Positions 28,371 through 37,829 are shown, numbered from the stretch's first letter. The stretch is DNA of 64,000 nucleotides from Pseudomonas pseudonitroreducens (GCF_021603645.1 NZ_BQHJ01000007.1:248001-312000), one strand, 5' to 3'. The notes: a model not told the origin generated them from the letters alone. Numbers and translations are program-made.

Positions 28371-28382
28371 TCCGCCGCTACC

Positions 28383-28658
28383 TCACTTGAGATAGGAGCG
28401 CAGCACGCCCATGACCTGCTCCAGGTCTTCGTGGCGCTGCGCGGCGGTGCGGTCCTCGGCCCCCAGGTGGTCGCGCAGGTGGCCTTCGAGCACCTCGGCC
28501 ATCAGGCCGTTCACTGCGCCGCGGATGGCAGCTATCTGCTGCAGGATCGCCGCGCATTCGCTGCCCGCCTCCAGCGCCCGTTCCAGCGCCTCGCTCTGGC
28601 CCTTGATGCGCCGCACCCGGGTCAACAGCTTCTTCTGGTCCTTGATGGTATGTCCCAC
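28383..28658 (-). CDS. dmeR: DmeR, CsoR/RcnR-family cobalt/nickel-responsive repressor
   Basis: A 91-residue all-helical repressor. Starting at GTG 28658, which has TGGAG 7 bases upstream, places His3, Cys35, His60 and His64 exactly where RcnR has its Ni/Co ligands. This supports both the start and Co/Ni sensing rather than formaldehyde or copper sensing. An upstream in-frame TTG at 28664 is too close to the ribosome-binding site. It is divergent from the CDF exporter dmeF with a shared operator, as in known DmeRF pairs. Confidence 0.9.
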   Translation of the reverse strand: MGHTIKDQKKLLTRVRRIKGQSEALERALEAGSECAAILQQIAAIRGAVNGLMAEVLEGHLRDHLGAEDRTAAQRHEDLEQVMGVLRSYLK

Positions 28659-28673
28659 GCTCAAACTCCAAAT

Positions 28674-28692
28674 GTATACTGGGGTATAGTAT
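28674..28692. promoter_or_regulatory. DmeR operator (TACT-GGGG-TAT-AGTA)
   Basis: GTATACTGGGGTATAGTAT contains inverted TACT/AGTA arms around a G-tract, the known architecture of RcnR/CsoR/FrmR sites (RcnR: TACT-G6-N-AGTA). It lies in the 60-base dmeR/dmeF gap, so one site can repress both genes until Co or Ni binds DmeR. Confidence 0.8.
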
Positions 28693-28718
28693 CCAGACTG
28701 AATCTACGGACCATCATC

Positions 28719-29666
28719 ATGCAGCACGCCGCCCACCCGCAAGACGGTCGCCACGACCACCAGTTCCACGAAGGCAATCCCCTGGCCGAACGCAACACCC
28801 TGCGCGCCGCGCTGCTGACGGTTGTGATGATGGTGGTGGAGATTGCCGGCGGCTGGATCTTCAACTCCATGGCGCTGCTGGCGGACGGCTGGCACATGAG
28901 TTCCCATGCCCTGGCACTGGGGCTGGCCTTCTTCGCCTACGTGGCGGCGCGGCGCTTCAAGGGCGACGCGCGCTTCGCCTTCGGCACCTTCAAGATCGAG
29001 ATTCTCGCCAGCTACACCAGCGCCATCCTGCTGCTGGGCGTGGCGGCGCTGATGATGTTCGAGTCCGTGGCGCGGCTGCTCTCGCCTTCACCGATCCATT
29101 ACCAGCAGGCCATCGTCATCGCGGTGATCGGCCTGCTGGTGAACCTGGCCTGTGCCTGGCTGCTGCGCGGCGAGCACCATCACCATGGCCATGAGCACGG
29201 GCATGACCACGCTCACCACCACGGCCACGACCATGGCCACGACCTGAACCTGCGCGCCGCCTACCTGCACGTGCTGGCCGATGCCGCCACCTCGGTGGCC
29301 GCGATCATCGCCCTGATCGGCGGCCTGATCTGGGGCGCCGCCTGGCTCGACCCGCTGATGGGCATGATCGGCGCCGTGCTGGTGGCCGTCTGGTCGGTCG
29401 GCCTGCTCAGGCAGAGCGGCCGGGTGTTGCTGGACGCGGAGATGAACGACCCGGTGGTGGAGGAAATCCGCGAGGTGGTCGCCGCGCTGCCGCAACCGGC
29501 GCGGATCACCGACCTGCACCTGTGGCGAGTCGGCAAGTCGCGCTACGCCTGCATCCTCAGCCTCGCCAGCAGCGGCGAGCTGACGCCCGAACTGGTGCGC
29601 CAGCGCCTGCAAGTGCACGAGGAACTCGCGCACATCACGGTGGAGATCAACCCGATCCCCGCCTGA
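28719..29666 (+). CDS. dmeF: DmeF, cation diffusion facilitator for cobalt/nickel
   Basis: A 315-residue inner-membrane metal/proton antiporter with six TM helices. Metal-site residues are in TM2 (ADGWHMSSHAL) and TM5 (HVLADAATSV, an HxxxD motif). A cytoplasmic loop (about residues 152-178) is extremely His-rich (HHHHGHEHGHDHAHHHGHDH). The C-terminal cytoplasmic domain follows. The long loop and the CsoR-family partner point to DmeF (Co, Ni efflux) rather than ZitB/CzcD. Start ATG 28719. Confidence 0.92.
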   Translation: MQHAAHPQDGRHDHQFHEGNPLAERNTLRAALLTVVMMVVEIAGGWIFNSMALLADGWHMSSHALALGLAFFAYVAARRFKGDARFAFGTFKIEILASYTSAILLLGVAALMMFESVARLLSPSPIHYQQAIVIAVIGLLVNLACAWLLRGEHHHHGHEHGHDHAHHHGHDHGHDLNLRAAYLHVLADAATSVAAIIALIGGLIWGAAWLDPLMGMIGAVLVAVWSVGLLRQSGRVLLDAEMNDPVVEEIREVVAALPQPARITDLHLWRVGKSRYACILSLASSGELTPELVRQRLQVHEELAHITVEINPIPA

Positions 29667-29764
29667 GAGCAGCCCTGGAAAGACCGGAAGTCGTGGCGGC
29701 TTTGACGACCGCCACGCCGCTGCGGCCTAATGCGCAGCCTGTCGAACCGCGATCGCCTGCCCGC

Positions 29765-30694
29765 ATGTCCAGCTCCCGCTTCTCCACTGCCCAGCAACGC
29801 GCCAGCATCCTGCACCTGCCCGCCGGCCCCTGGACGACGGTGCTCGATTGCCTGTGCGCGCGCTTCCCGGCGATCAGCCGCGACACCTGGCTGGACCGCA
29901 TGGCGCGCGGCAAGGTGCTGGACAACGACGGCCAACCCATCGGCCCCGAGCATGCGTATCGCGAAGCGCTGCGCATCCATTACTTCCGCGAGGTGCCGCA
30001 GGAAGCACCGATCCCCTTCCAGGAAAGCATCCTGTATGCCGACGAACACCTGGTGGTGGCAGACAAGCCGCACTTCCTGCCGGTGACGCCCGCGGGCCAG
30101 TACGTCGAGGAGACCCTCCTCGCCCGCCTCGCCAGGCGCCTGGACAACCCGCAGTTGGTGCCGCTGCACCGCATCGACCGGCTCACCGCCGGGCTGGTGC
30201 TGTTCTCCGCCAACCCGGACAACCGCGATGCCTACCAGGCGCTGTTCCGCGAACGGCGCATCGACAAGATGTACGAAGCCATCGCGCCGGCGCTGCCGGA
30301 GCGGGAGTTTCCCCTTGTGCATCGTTCGCGAATGGTCGAGGGCGACCCCTTCATCCGCATGCAGGAAGTGGACGGCACGCCCAACAGCGAAACGCGCATC
30401 GAAGTGCTCGAGCGCCGCGGCGACCTGTGGCGCTATGGATTGCACCCGGTTTCCGGCAAGCGCCACCAGTTGCGCGTGCACATGTCGGGGCTGGGCGCGG
30501 CGCTGTGCTTCGACCCGCTCTATCCGACCCTGCCGCCGCGCGGCGAACGCCCGCCGGAGGACTTCGACAAGCCGCTGAAGCTGCTGGCCCGGCAGCTGGC
30601 GTTCCGCGATCCGCTCACCGGCGAGGCGCGGCATTTCAGGAGCCAGCTGGAGCTCTCCTGGCCTTCCATCAATTTCATCGATGGTCACCCTTAA
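29765..30694 (+). CDS. RluA-family 23S rRNA/tRNA pseudouridine synthase
   Basis: A 309-residue pseudouridine synthase. The catalytic Asp is in PLHRIDRLTAGLVLFS (HRLDRxTSG-type motif, about residues 136-151). Other family motifs are ADKPHFLPVTP, MYEAIAP and GKRHQLRVHMSGLGAALCFD. An N-terminal S4-like segment (LDCLCARFPAISRDTWLDRMARGKVLDN) is present. ATG 29765 is the likely start; the open frame runs further upstream only because of high GC. The target uridine cannot be told from sequence. Confidence 0.9.
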   Translation: MSSSRFSTAQQRASILHLPAGPWTTVLDCLCARFPAISRDTWLDRMARGKVLDNDGQPIGPEHAYREALRIHYFREVPQEAPIPFQESILYADEHLVVADKPHFLPVTPAGQYVEETLLARLARRLDNPQLVPLHRIDRLTAGLVLFSANPDNRDAYQALFRERRIDKMYEAIAPALPEREFPLVHRSRMVEGDPFIRMQEVDGTPNSETRIEVLERRGDLWRYGLHPVSGKRHQLRVHMSGLGAALCFDPLYPTLPPRGERPPEDFDKPLKLLARQLAFRDPLTGEARHFRSQLELSWPSINFIDGHP

Positions 30695-30772
30695 GGCGAT
30701 CCATTTCCGTCGATGGTGGCCCGGGTGTTTTCATAGCTCCACCCCAAGGAGAGAAAGCATCGGGAGCCGAAC

Positions 30773-30907
30773 ATGAGCTACAGCGCCAAGTCCTTTTCCG
30801 CCCTCGTCAACGCCCTGCGTGCCGACGGCATCACCCGTCCCGAACAGATGGCCCGCCAGCCCTTCCGCAATGCCCAGGGCTTCTGGTCCGCGGTGGCGAA
30901 GAAATGA
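30773..30907 (+). CDS. Small hypothetical protein (44 aa)
   Basis: ATG 30773 follows GGGAG at good spacing, with AAGGAGAG further upstream. The product MSYSAKSFSALVNALRADG..WSAVAKK is soluble, amphipathic and basic at its end, with a helical ALVNALRADGITRPEQMA core. It overlaps the next tiny ORF by ATGA, a sign of real coupled translation. No family is recognised. Confidence 0.5.
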   Translation: MSYSAKSFSALVNALRADGITRPEQMARQPFRNAQGFWSAVAKK

Positions 30908-31002
30908 ACCTCGTGCGGCGACTCCCGCCTGCGCTGCGCATGGATGCGGTGATCGTCCTCTACGCACTGGCCACCGCCTGGCTGGTTTTTTCCGGGTTGT
31001 AG
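30904..31002 (+). CDS. Small single-pass membrane peptide (32 aa)
   Basis: MNLVRRLPPALRMDAVIVLY..WLVFSGL has a basic N-terminus and one hydrophobic segment (about residues 14-31), like an N-in membrane peptide. The ATG overlaps the stop of the 44-aa ORF (ATGA). A REPIN starts 12 bases downstream. Function unknown; being too short for most gene callers, it is easily missed. Confidence 0.45.
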   Translation: MNLVRRLPPALRMDAVIVLYALATAWLVFSGL

Positions 31003-31013
31003 GCCCGGTCAGG

Positions 31014-31084
31014 TTCGCGAGCAAGCTCGCTCCTACCAGGGGCTTGCCAAGGTCCCCCCCTGTAGGAGCGAGCTTGCTCGCGAA
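31014..31084. repeat. REPIN, family A
   Basis: TTCGCGAGCAAGCTCGCTCC..TAC (31014-31036) and the exact inverse GTAGGAGCGAGCTTGCTCGC..GAA (31062-31084) flank 25 bases. This intact REPIN is in the gap between the small membrane peptide and the psiF-like gene. Confidence 0.9.
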
Positions 31085-31095
31085 CCGGCCACAAA

Positions 31096-31125
31096 CAAAA
31101 AAAGGGCAGCCACGGCTGCCCTTTT
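31096..31125 (-). terminator. Rho-independent terminator of the psiF-like gene
   Basis: AAAAGGGCAGCC (31100-31111) pairs with GGCTGCCCTTTT (31114-31125). On the - strand the stem is followed by a run of T, as expected of a terminator 30-60 bases past the psiF-like stop. It may also work on the + strand. Confidence 0.85.
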
Positions 31126-31157
31126 CGTACCCCACGCGGCCCTGCCGCGTTCCATCC

Positions 31158-31466
31158 TTACTTCTTCAGACAGGTGCTCATGAACGCCTTGCGTTCATCG
31201 CCCTTGAGCGCCTTGGTGGTTGCATCGGCATTGCAGGACTTCATCTTCTCCTGCTGCGGGGTCATCTTCTTGGCGTCGCCGCCGCCAGCCTTCAGGCAAG
31301 TGCTCATGTACGCCTTGCGCTCATCGCCTTTCAGCGTCTTGGCGGTGGCATCGGCGTTACAGGACTTCATCTTCTCCTGCTGCGCGGTCTGCGCGGCGGT
31401 GGCAGCAAAGCCTTGCGCCGAAAAGAGCAGGGCCAGGACGAGCAGCGGAATCCGAACGGTGGTCAT
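31158..31466 (-). CDS. PsiF-repeat family periplasmic protein
   Basis: A 102-residue secreted protein: signal peptide (VRIPLLVLALLFSAQGFA) then two near-identical PsiF repeats, each with QQEKMKSCNADATxKxLKGD and ERKAxMSTCLK, with two cysteines per repeat. E. coli PsiF is phosphate-starvation induced, but no Pho box was seen upstream here. Function unknown. Start ATG 31466. Confidence 0.9.
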   Translation of the reverse strand: MTTVRIPLLVLALLFSAQGFAATAAQTAQQEKMKSCNADATAKTLKGDERKAYMSTCLKAGGGDAKKMTPQQEKMKSCNADATTKALKGDERKAFMSTCLKK

Positions 31467-31690
31467 GGAGTGGTCTCCCAGGATGGAATTGCCACTCTGA
31501 GCGTAGCTCGCAGCCCAGCATTCGCGAGGCCTGTAACGCGGCAGCTCAGTTCGCGGCGCCAGCTCCGTGACGCCTTTTGCGGCGCAGAAATTTAAAATGG
31601 TTATATATAAATTCTAATTGATAATTTTTTGAAATAACAAAAATGCCGCAGTATGGCGCTGCCACCCCTTCGGTACGCCAGGAACCCACC
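31467..31690. promoter_or_regulatory. psiF/sfnR-like divergent region with an AT-rich tract
   Basis: These 224 bases separate divergent genes. From about 31585 to 31642 the sequence becomes strongly AT-rich (AATTTAAAATGGTTATATAT and on to TTTTTTGAAATAACAAAAATG), very unlike the GC-rich surroundings. It is probably the promoter/UP-element or activator region for the sfnR-like gene. Confidence 0.5.
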
Positions 31691-32767
<1,077 letters not shown>

Positions 32768-32844
32768 GGTCGGTTCAGCCCGCGCCAGCCGTGGGCCGAA
32801 ACCGTCCGTCGGTGATCCCCGCCCGGCCTCCCCCTGCGAAAGGT

Positions 32845-32850
32845 TATAAT
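32845..32850 (+). promoter_or_regulatory. Candidate -10 box (TATAAT) for the 71-aa gene
   Basis: AGGTTATAATCCGCGCC contains a perfect TATAAT. No good -35 is visible 17 bases upstream. It would give a 5' leader of about 150 bases containing repeated TCATCAG words (32951-32997). Confidence 0.4.
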
Positions 32851-33005
32851 CCGCGCCGTTTTTTCCGCCGGCACGCCAGTGCAATCTGAGCGTCTACACT
32901 GCCAGTACGACGTCCCGGCGCGACGTTGATCGCCAGTGCACGACCCATCGTCATCGGCTTCGAGTCATCAGTTTTTTCATCAGCTTCTTGTCATCAGGAA
33001 CCACC

Positions 33006-33221
33006 GTGACCAAAGACGAACTGCGCGCGGAACTGGAGCGCCAGGAGCAACGTTTCAAGGATGAACAGGGCGGCGAAGTGAAGCTTTATGCCGCCCAGCC
33101 CGAACCGGAAAGAAAGCCCTGGCGCAAGCGCCCCAGCGTGCAGGACAAGGCCTTCGACCGGGAACTGGAAAGAATCGAAGAAGAACGACTGAAAAAGGAT
33201 CAGGAAGCCGCTTCCCTTTAA
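33006..33221 (+). CDS. Small highly charged hypothetical protein (71 aa)
   Basis: GTG 33006 has CAGGAACCACC upstream with AGGA at 7-base spacing. The product is almost all charged and helical (DELRAELERQEQRFKDEQ, FDRELERIEEERLKKDQE), with no signal peptide or TM, and could form a short coiled coil. It precedes pit on the same strand, separated by 286 bases. No family is recognised. Confidence 0.6.
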   Translation: MTKDELRAELERQEQRFKDEQGGEVKLYAAQPEPERKPWRKRPSVQDKAFDRELERIEEERLKKDQEAASL

Positions 33222-33507
33222 ATCGCAGGTACGGCTCCAGGCCTGAAGACTGCCCCTGAATCCACCCAGGGAAGTCCGCGGGCGATGGACGAGCGGCGCT
33301 CCGTGGGGGAGCCCGCCGGTTGGCCTGCAAACACTCATCCGATGGGCCGGCGGCCCGCGTGGAAGCATTGCAAACTTTTTCCACCTTGCCTGAAAGCGCC
33401 GTGCGACGAGGCGTCGCGCAAATTGGAGAAACCGTTTCAGGCTAAATACGGTGCTCAAAGCTTCTGGCATAATCGCCGCCCCGTCTCCGACCGGTCATAG
33501 AATTTTC
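33222..33507. other. Intergenic region upstream of pit
   Basis: 286 bases with no credible ORF. A CATAAT hexamer in CTGGCATAATCGCCGCC near 33470 is a plausible -10 for pit. Nothing else is recognised. Confidence 0.35.
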
Positions 33508-34980
33508 ATGTTCGATCTTTTCAGCGGACTCGATCTCTGGGTGGGTATCAGCCTGGTGCTGGCACTCACATTCGTCCTGGCGTTCGAGTTCATCAACGGC
33601 TTCCACGACACCGCCAACGCGGTGGCCACGGTCATCTACACCAAGGCCATGTCCCCGTACCGCGCGGTGATCCTCTCCGGCATCTTCAACTTCCTGGGCG
33701 TGTTGCTCGGCGGCGTCGGTGTCGCCTACGCGATCGTCCACCTGCTGCCGGTGGAACTGCTGATCAATGTGAACACCGGCCATGGTCTGGCCATGGTGTT
33801 CTCGCTGCTCGCCGCCGCCATCACCTGGAACCTGGGTACCTGGTACTTCGGCATCCCGGCGTCCAGCTCGCACACCCTGATCGGCTCGATCCTCGGCGTG
33901 GGCCTGGCGAATGCACTGATCAACGGCGTACCGGTGGCCGACGGGATCAACTGGGGCAAGGCCATCGACATCGGCCTGTCGCTGATCTTCTCGCCGCTGG
34001 CCGGCTTCCTGGTCGCCGGCGCCCTGCTGATCGGCCTGAAGTGGCTGTATCCGCTGTCGAAGATGCACAAGACGCCGGAAACCCGCCGCGACGTCGACGA
34101 GAAGAAGCACCCGCCGTTCTGGAACCGCCTGGTGCTGGTGATCTCGGCCATGACCGTGAGCTTCGTGCACGGCTCCAACGACGGCCAGAAGGGCATCGGC
34201 CTGATCATGCTGGTGCTGATCGGCATCGTCCCGGCGAAGTTCGTCCTCGACCTGAACAGCACCACCTACCAGATCGAGCGCACCCGCGACGCCGCCATCC
34301 ACCTGCAACAGTTCTACAACCGCCACTCCGACACCCTTGGCGAGATGCTCGCCCTGGGCAAGGCCGGTGAAGCGGACCTGCCGGACCTGTACCGCTGCGA
34401 ACCGAAGCAGACCGAAGCGACCCTCAAGGGCCTGCTGAGCGACCTGCACGGCGTTTCCAGCTACACCGAACTGAACGACGACGAGCGCGTCCAGGTACGC
34501 CGCTACCTGCTCTGCCTGGACGACACCGCGAAGAAGGTCGGCAAGCTGTCCGAGCTGCCATCGCGCGAGAAGGCGGACCTGGAGAAGCTGCGCAAGGACC
34601 TGACCAGCACCACCGAGTACGCGCCCTTCTGGGTGATCATCGCGGTGGCCCTGGCCCTGGGTATCGGCACCATGGTCGGCTGGAAGCGCGTGGTGCTGAC
34701 CGTCGGCGAGAAGATCGGCAAGCAGGGCATGACCTACGCCCAGGGCATTGCCGCCCAGCTCACCGCAACCGCCGCCATCGGCATGGCCAACATCTACAGC
34801 TTGCCGGTGTCCACGACGCACGTTCTATCCTCTGGCGTGGCGGGCACCATGGTGGCGAACCGCAGCGGCCTGCAAGGCAGCACCATCCGCAACATCCTCA
34901 TGGCCTGGGTACTGACCCTGCCGGTGTCGATCGCGCTGGCCGCCGGCCTGTTCTGGCTGTCCTCGCGCTTCATCGGCTGA
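33508..34980 (+). CDS. pit: Low-affinity inorganic phosphate transporter Pit
   Basis: A 490-residue PiT-family symporter. Both family signatures are present: N-terminal EFINGFHDTANAVATVIYTK (about residues 28-47) with GIPASSSHTLIGSILG, and the repeat half FVHGSNDGQKGIGLI plus LPVSTTHVLSSGVAGTM. A long cytoplasmic loop of about 130 charged residues separates the halves, as in PitA. ATG 33508 is preferred to the longer frame. From memory it matches the gene beside pprA in P. aeruginosa. Confidence 0.95.
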   Translation: MFDLFSGLDLWVGISLVLALTFVLAFEFINGFHDTANAVATVIYTKAMSPYRAVILSGIFNFLGVLLGGVGVAYAIVHLLPVELLINVNTGHGLAMVFSLLAAAITWNLGTWYFGIPASSSHTLIGSILGVGLANALINGVPVADGINWGKAIDIGLSLIFSPLAGFLVAGALLIGLKWLYPLSKMHKTPETRRDVDEKKHPPFWNRLVLVISAMTVSFVHGSNDGQKGIGLIMLVLIGIVPAKFVLDLNSTTYQIERTRDAAIHLQQFYNRHSDTLGEMLALGKAGEADLPDLYRCEPKQTEATLKGLLSDLHGVSSYTELNDDERVQVRRYLLCLDDTAKKVGKLSELPSREKADLEKLRKDLTSTTEYAPFWVIIAVALALGIGTMVGWKRVVLTVGEKIGKQGMTYAQGIAAQLTATAAIGMANIYSLPVSTTHVLSSGVAGTMVANRSGLQGSTIRNILMAWVLTLPVSIALAAGLFWLSSRFIG

Positions 34981-34998
34981 GCCCGCGTCGCGCACCAC

Positions 34999-35029
34999 GA
35001 AAAACGCCTGCATCCGCAGGCGTTTTTCA
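34999..35029. terminator. Bidirectional terminator between pit and pprA
   Basis: AAAAACGCCTGC, loop ATCC, GCAGGCGTTTTTC. A/T runs on both sides make it usable in both directions, fitting the convergent pit and pprA genes. Confidence 0.9.
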
Positions 35030-35040
35030 TTTCCGGGTGC

Positions 35041-37821
35041 TCAAAGGTTGACCGTCTGCCGCGGCAGGCGGATGACGAAACGGGCGCCGCCGCGGAAGTT
35101 GTCCACCGACAGGCTGCCGCCCATGTTGCGGATCAGGTCGTGGCTCACCGACAGCCCAAGCCCCGTTCCCTTGCCGACGGGCTTGGTGGTGAAGAAAGCC
35201 TCGAAAATCCGCTCGATCACCGCCGGGTCGATGCCACCGGCGTTGTCGCGCACGTGCAATTCCACCCAGCCAGTGTCGGTGCAGGGTTCCTGCGACACAC
35301 CAACCCAGCGCGCGCCCTCGTCCGCACGCCCGAGCAGCGCATCACGGGCGTTGGCCAGCAGGTTGATCAGCACCTGCTCCAACTGGTCGGCATAGCCACG
35401 CACCACCACGCGTTGCGCCGGTGGCCGGCACTCCAGGCTGATGCCTTGCTGCGTCAGGCTTTCGCCGAGCAACGCAACGGCGCCTTCACAGGCGTCGTAG
35501 GGGTCGAAGGGCGCGGCTTCCAGCTCCGACTTGCGGCTGAACACCCCCATGTGGCTGATCACCCGCGAGAGCCGGTCGATCTGCGCGTCGGCGCGCTCCA
35601 GCTTCTCCTTCAGGTATTCCGGTTCGCCGAGCTTCTGCCGGGCGTTGTAGAGAGACATGCGCATGACGTGCAGCGGCTGTTTCATCTCGTGGGCCATGCC
35701 GCTGACCATCTCGCCCAGGCTGGCCATCTTCGCGCCCTGGGCCAGTTGCTGCTGGGCGTGACGTACGGCGGTGTTGTCGCGGCCTACGGCCTGCACCTCG
35801 ACCAGCCGCCCTTCGGCGTCCTGCAATGGCCGCTCCGACCAGATCAGCCAGAGGTTGCGTTGGCCGGAAAGACAGAATCGCAGCTCCCAGGAGTCGTCCG
35901 CCGTGCTCTTGCCGCCGCCCACCAGGCGCGCGCGCAAGGCACTGCAATCCTGCTCCGACAGCCACTCGTCAAGCCTGCGGCCACGCAGCGCCTCCACCGG
36001 TTCACCCAGCACCTGGGCGAAGGTGTGGTTGATGAAGGTCAGTTGCAGGTCTGGATCGTAGCGACAGATCAACGCCGGCGAATCCTCCACCAGCACCCGA
36101 TAGCGCTCTTCGCTCTCGGCGATCTGCATTGCCGCGAGGCGCTGCTCGGTGACGTCCAGCCAGAGGCCGACAGCCTCCTGTGGAATGCCCTGGATATCGC
36201 GCAGCAGCTTGGCCTCGTCGTACAGCCAGTGCCACTCGCCGGCGCTGTCGCGCAGGCGGTACTCGGTGCGCACGCGGCCTTCGCGCAACAGCTCGCGGCC
36301 GCGGTCGAGAAAGGTTTCCAGGTCCTCGGGATGCACCCGCTCGGCCAGCGCCTGCCAGTTCTGCCCGAGCAGGTCGAGGCCGAACAGGTTGCCGGCGCTC
36401 TCGCTGTAGAACTCGGGGATCAGGTGCCCCTCCTCCACCCGCTGCACATAGATCACCACTGGCGCGCTATCGATCAGGTTGCGCAACCGCGCGTGGGCAG
36501 CCAGCGCCTGTTCTTCCTGCAACTTGCCCTCGCTGATATCCAGCAGCACGCCGTCCATCAGCTGGTCGCCGGCGCGGGCCTGCCGCCGGCCCTGCAGGCG
36601 TAGCCAGCGGCGCGTCTGGGTAGAGGCGGCTTCGCGCAAACGCAGGTCCTGGACCAGCCGCCCGCCTGGCTGCAGGTTGCGCAGGCGCAAACTCAGCTCA
36701 TCGGCATCAGCCGGGTGCAATTGGCTCAGCAGGTCAGCCAGCGCCAGCTGCAGTTGCCCGGCGGGCAACCCCAGGCTCGCCGCCACCGCTGGCGACAGTT
36801 CGAACAGCCCGTCGTCGACGCGCAACCGCCACCAGCCACCGCCGACCATCTCCTGCAGCAGGTTCAGGCGCCGGCTGCTGTCACGCAGGCTGTGCAGTTC
36901 GGTGCGTTCGTGAACCAGGTTGGTGAGGATCTCTGCCAGGTACTGCCAATCGCTCGGCGACAGTCCCGGCCAGCTGCCGCCATGCTCCATCGGTTCGGCC
37001 AGCAGCCCGGCCAGGCGTCCACCGCGCACCGGCGCCGGGATCAGGTAGAGAAGGTCGCAGCACAGCGACCGGAGCAACTCCGATGGGCTGTCGTCCGCCC
37101 CCAGCAGGCAGGCGCCGCTGGCCGCCCGCAGCTCGTCGCCGGGTACCGCCAGGTTTTCCCGCAGCAGGCTGTCGAAGCCGGGCTGCACGTAGCAGGCGAA
37201 GACCCGCAGGCTCTGGTCCGGGGCTTCCAGCAGCAGGGCCATGCTGCGCATGTGGAAGTTGCTGCAGAAGGCTTCCAGCACTTCGCTGACAGCCTCGCCG
37301 AGGCGGCGCTGCGAGCTGTGCCGCAGGCGGGCGAGGAGCAATTTGCTGAGGTTCAGGCACTGCAGCTTGTGCTGCTGACTGTCGGACTGCCAGTTCAGGT
37401 CGGAGATATCCGTGCCGAGCAGCAGGCAATGCTCGTTGGCCTGCAGGACGGCCTGAAAACGGCAGACCAGCGGCAGGTCGCCGGTGCTGCGCAGCACCAG
37501 GTCGAGGCGCTCGCCGCCGCGCAGGCTGGAGACCTGCATGCCGCCAGGGATGCGGCGGTCCAGGTAATCGCCCAGCCCCGGCAGATCACCATTGCCCGGC
37601 ACCGGTGGCAGGAGCCGGTGGGCCTGGCTGCCGCCACGGGCAATCACCCGATCGCGGCTATCGAGCTCCAGCCAGAGGTCCCAGTGGCCGCTCGGCAGCG
37701 GTTCGGCCAGCTCCTCCAGCGGCAACGCCGGGCGCCGGCGAGCCGCCAGGGGCCGACTGGGTAGCGGGTTGTCGATCAGCTCCTGCTGGCCGCGCGACCT
37801 TGATCGCCAGAAATCAAACAT
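35041..37821 (-). CDS. pprA: PprA, PAS-containing sensor histidine kinase of the Tad pilus system
   Basis: A 926-residue cytoplasmic kinase with no clear TM segment. The N-terminal half lacks a recognised domain. PAS-like segments lie at about 320-420, 440-560 and 570-690 (for example YRVLVEDSPALICRYDPDLQ and FINHTFAQVLGEPVEAL). Then come the H-box GMAHEMKQPLHVMRMS (His near 712) and HATPase with LLANARDAL, DNAGGID and GTGLGLSVS. It has no receiver. PprA is the cognate kinase of PprB, which switches on Flp/Tad pili, CupE and BapA in P. aeruginosa. It is placed directly after tadF on the same strand. Confidence 0.9.
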   Translation of the reverse strand: MFDFWRSRSRGQQELIDNPLPSRPLAARRRPALPLEELAEPLPSGHWDLWLELDSRDRVIARGGSQAHRLLPPVPGNGDLPGLGDYLDRRIPGGMQVSSLRGGERLDLVLRSTGDLPLVCRFQAVLQANEHCLLLGTDISDLNWQSDSQQHKLQCLNLSKLLLARLRHSSQRRLGEAVSEVLEAFCSNFHMRSMALLLEAPDQSLRVFACYVQPGFDSLLRENLAVPGDELRAASGACLLGADDSPSELLRSLCCDLLYLIPAPVRGGRLAGLLAEPMEHGGSWPGLSPSDWQYLAEILTNLVHERTELHSLRDSSRRLNLLQEMVGGGWWRLRVDDGLFELSPAVAASLGLPAGQLQLALADLLSQLHPADADELSLRLRNLQPGGRLVQDLRLREAASTQTRRWLRLQGRRQARAGDQLMDGVLLDISEGKLQEEQALAAHARLRNLIDSAPVVIYVQRVEEGHLIPEFYSESAGNLFGLDLLGQNWQALAERVHPEDLETFLDRGRELLREGRVRTEYRLRDSAGEWHWLYDEAKLLRDIQGIPQEAVGLWLDVTEQRLAAMQIAESEERYRVLVEDSPALICRYDPDLQLTFINHTFAQVLGEPVEALRGRRLDEWLSEQDCSALRARLVGGGKSTADDSWELRFCLSGQRNLWLIWSERPLQDAEGRLVEVQAVGRDNTAVRHAQQQLAQGAKMASLGEMVSGMAHEMKQPLHVMRMSLYNARQKLGEPEYLKEKLERADAQIDRLSRVISHMGVFSRKSELEAAPFDPYDACEGAVALLGESLTQQGISLECRPPAQRVVVRGYADQLEQVLINLLANARDALLGRADEGARWVGVSQEPCTDTGWVELHVRDNAGGIDPAVIERIFEAFFTTKPVGKGTGLGLSVSHDLIRNMGGSLSVDNFRGGARFVIRLPRQTVNL

Positions 37822-37829
37822 CCAGAGCC

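Noticed and set aside
31467-31600. Pho box expected upstream of the psiF-like gene
   Set aside because: No pair of CTGTCAT-like repeats at 11-base spacing could be found on either strand.
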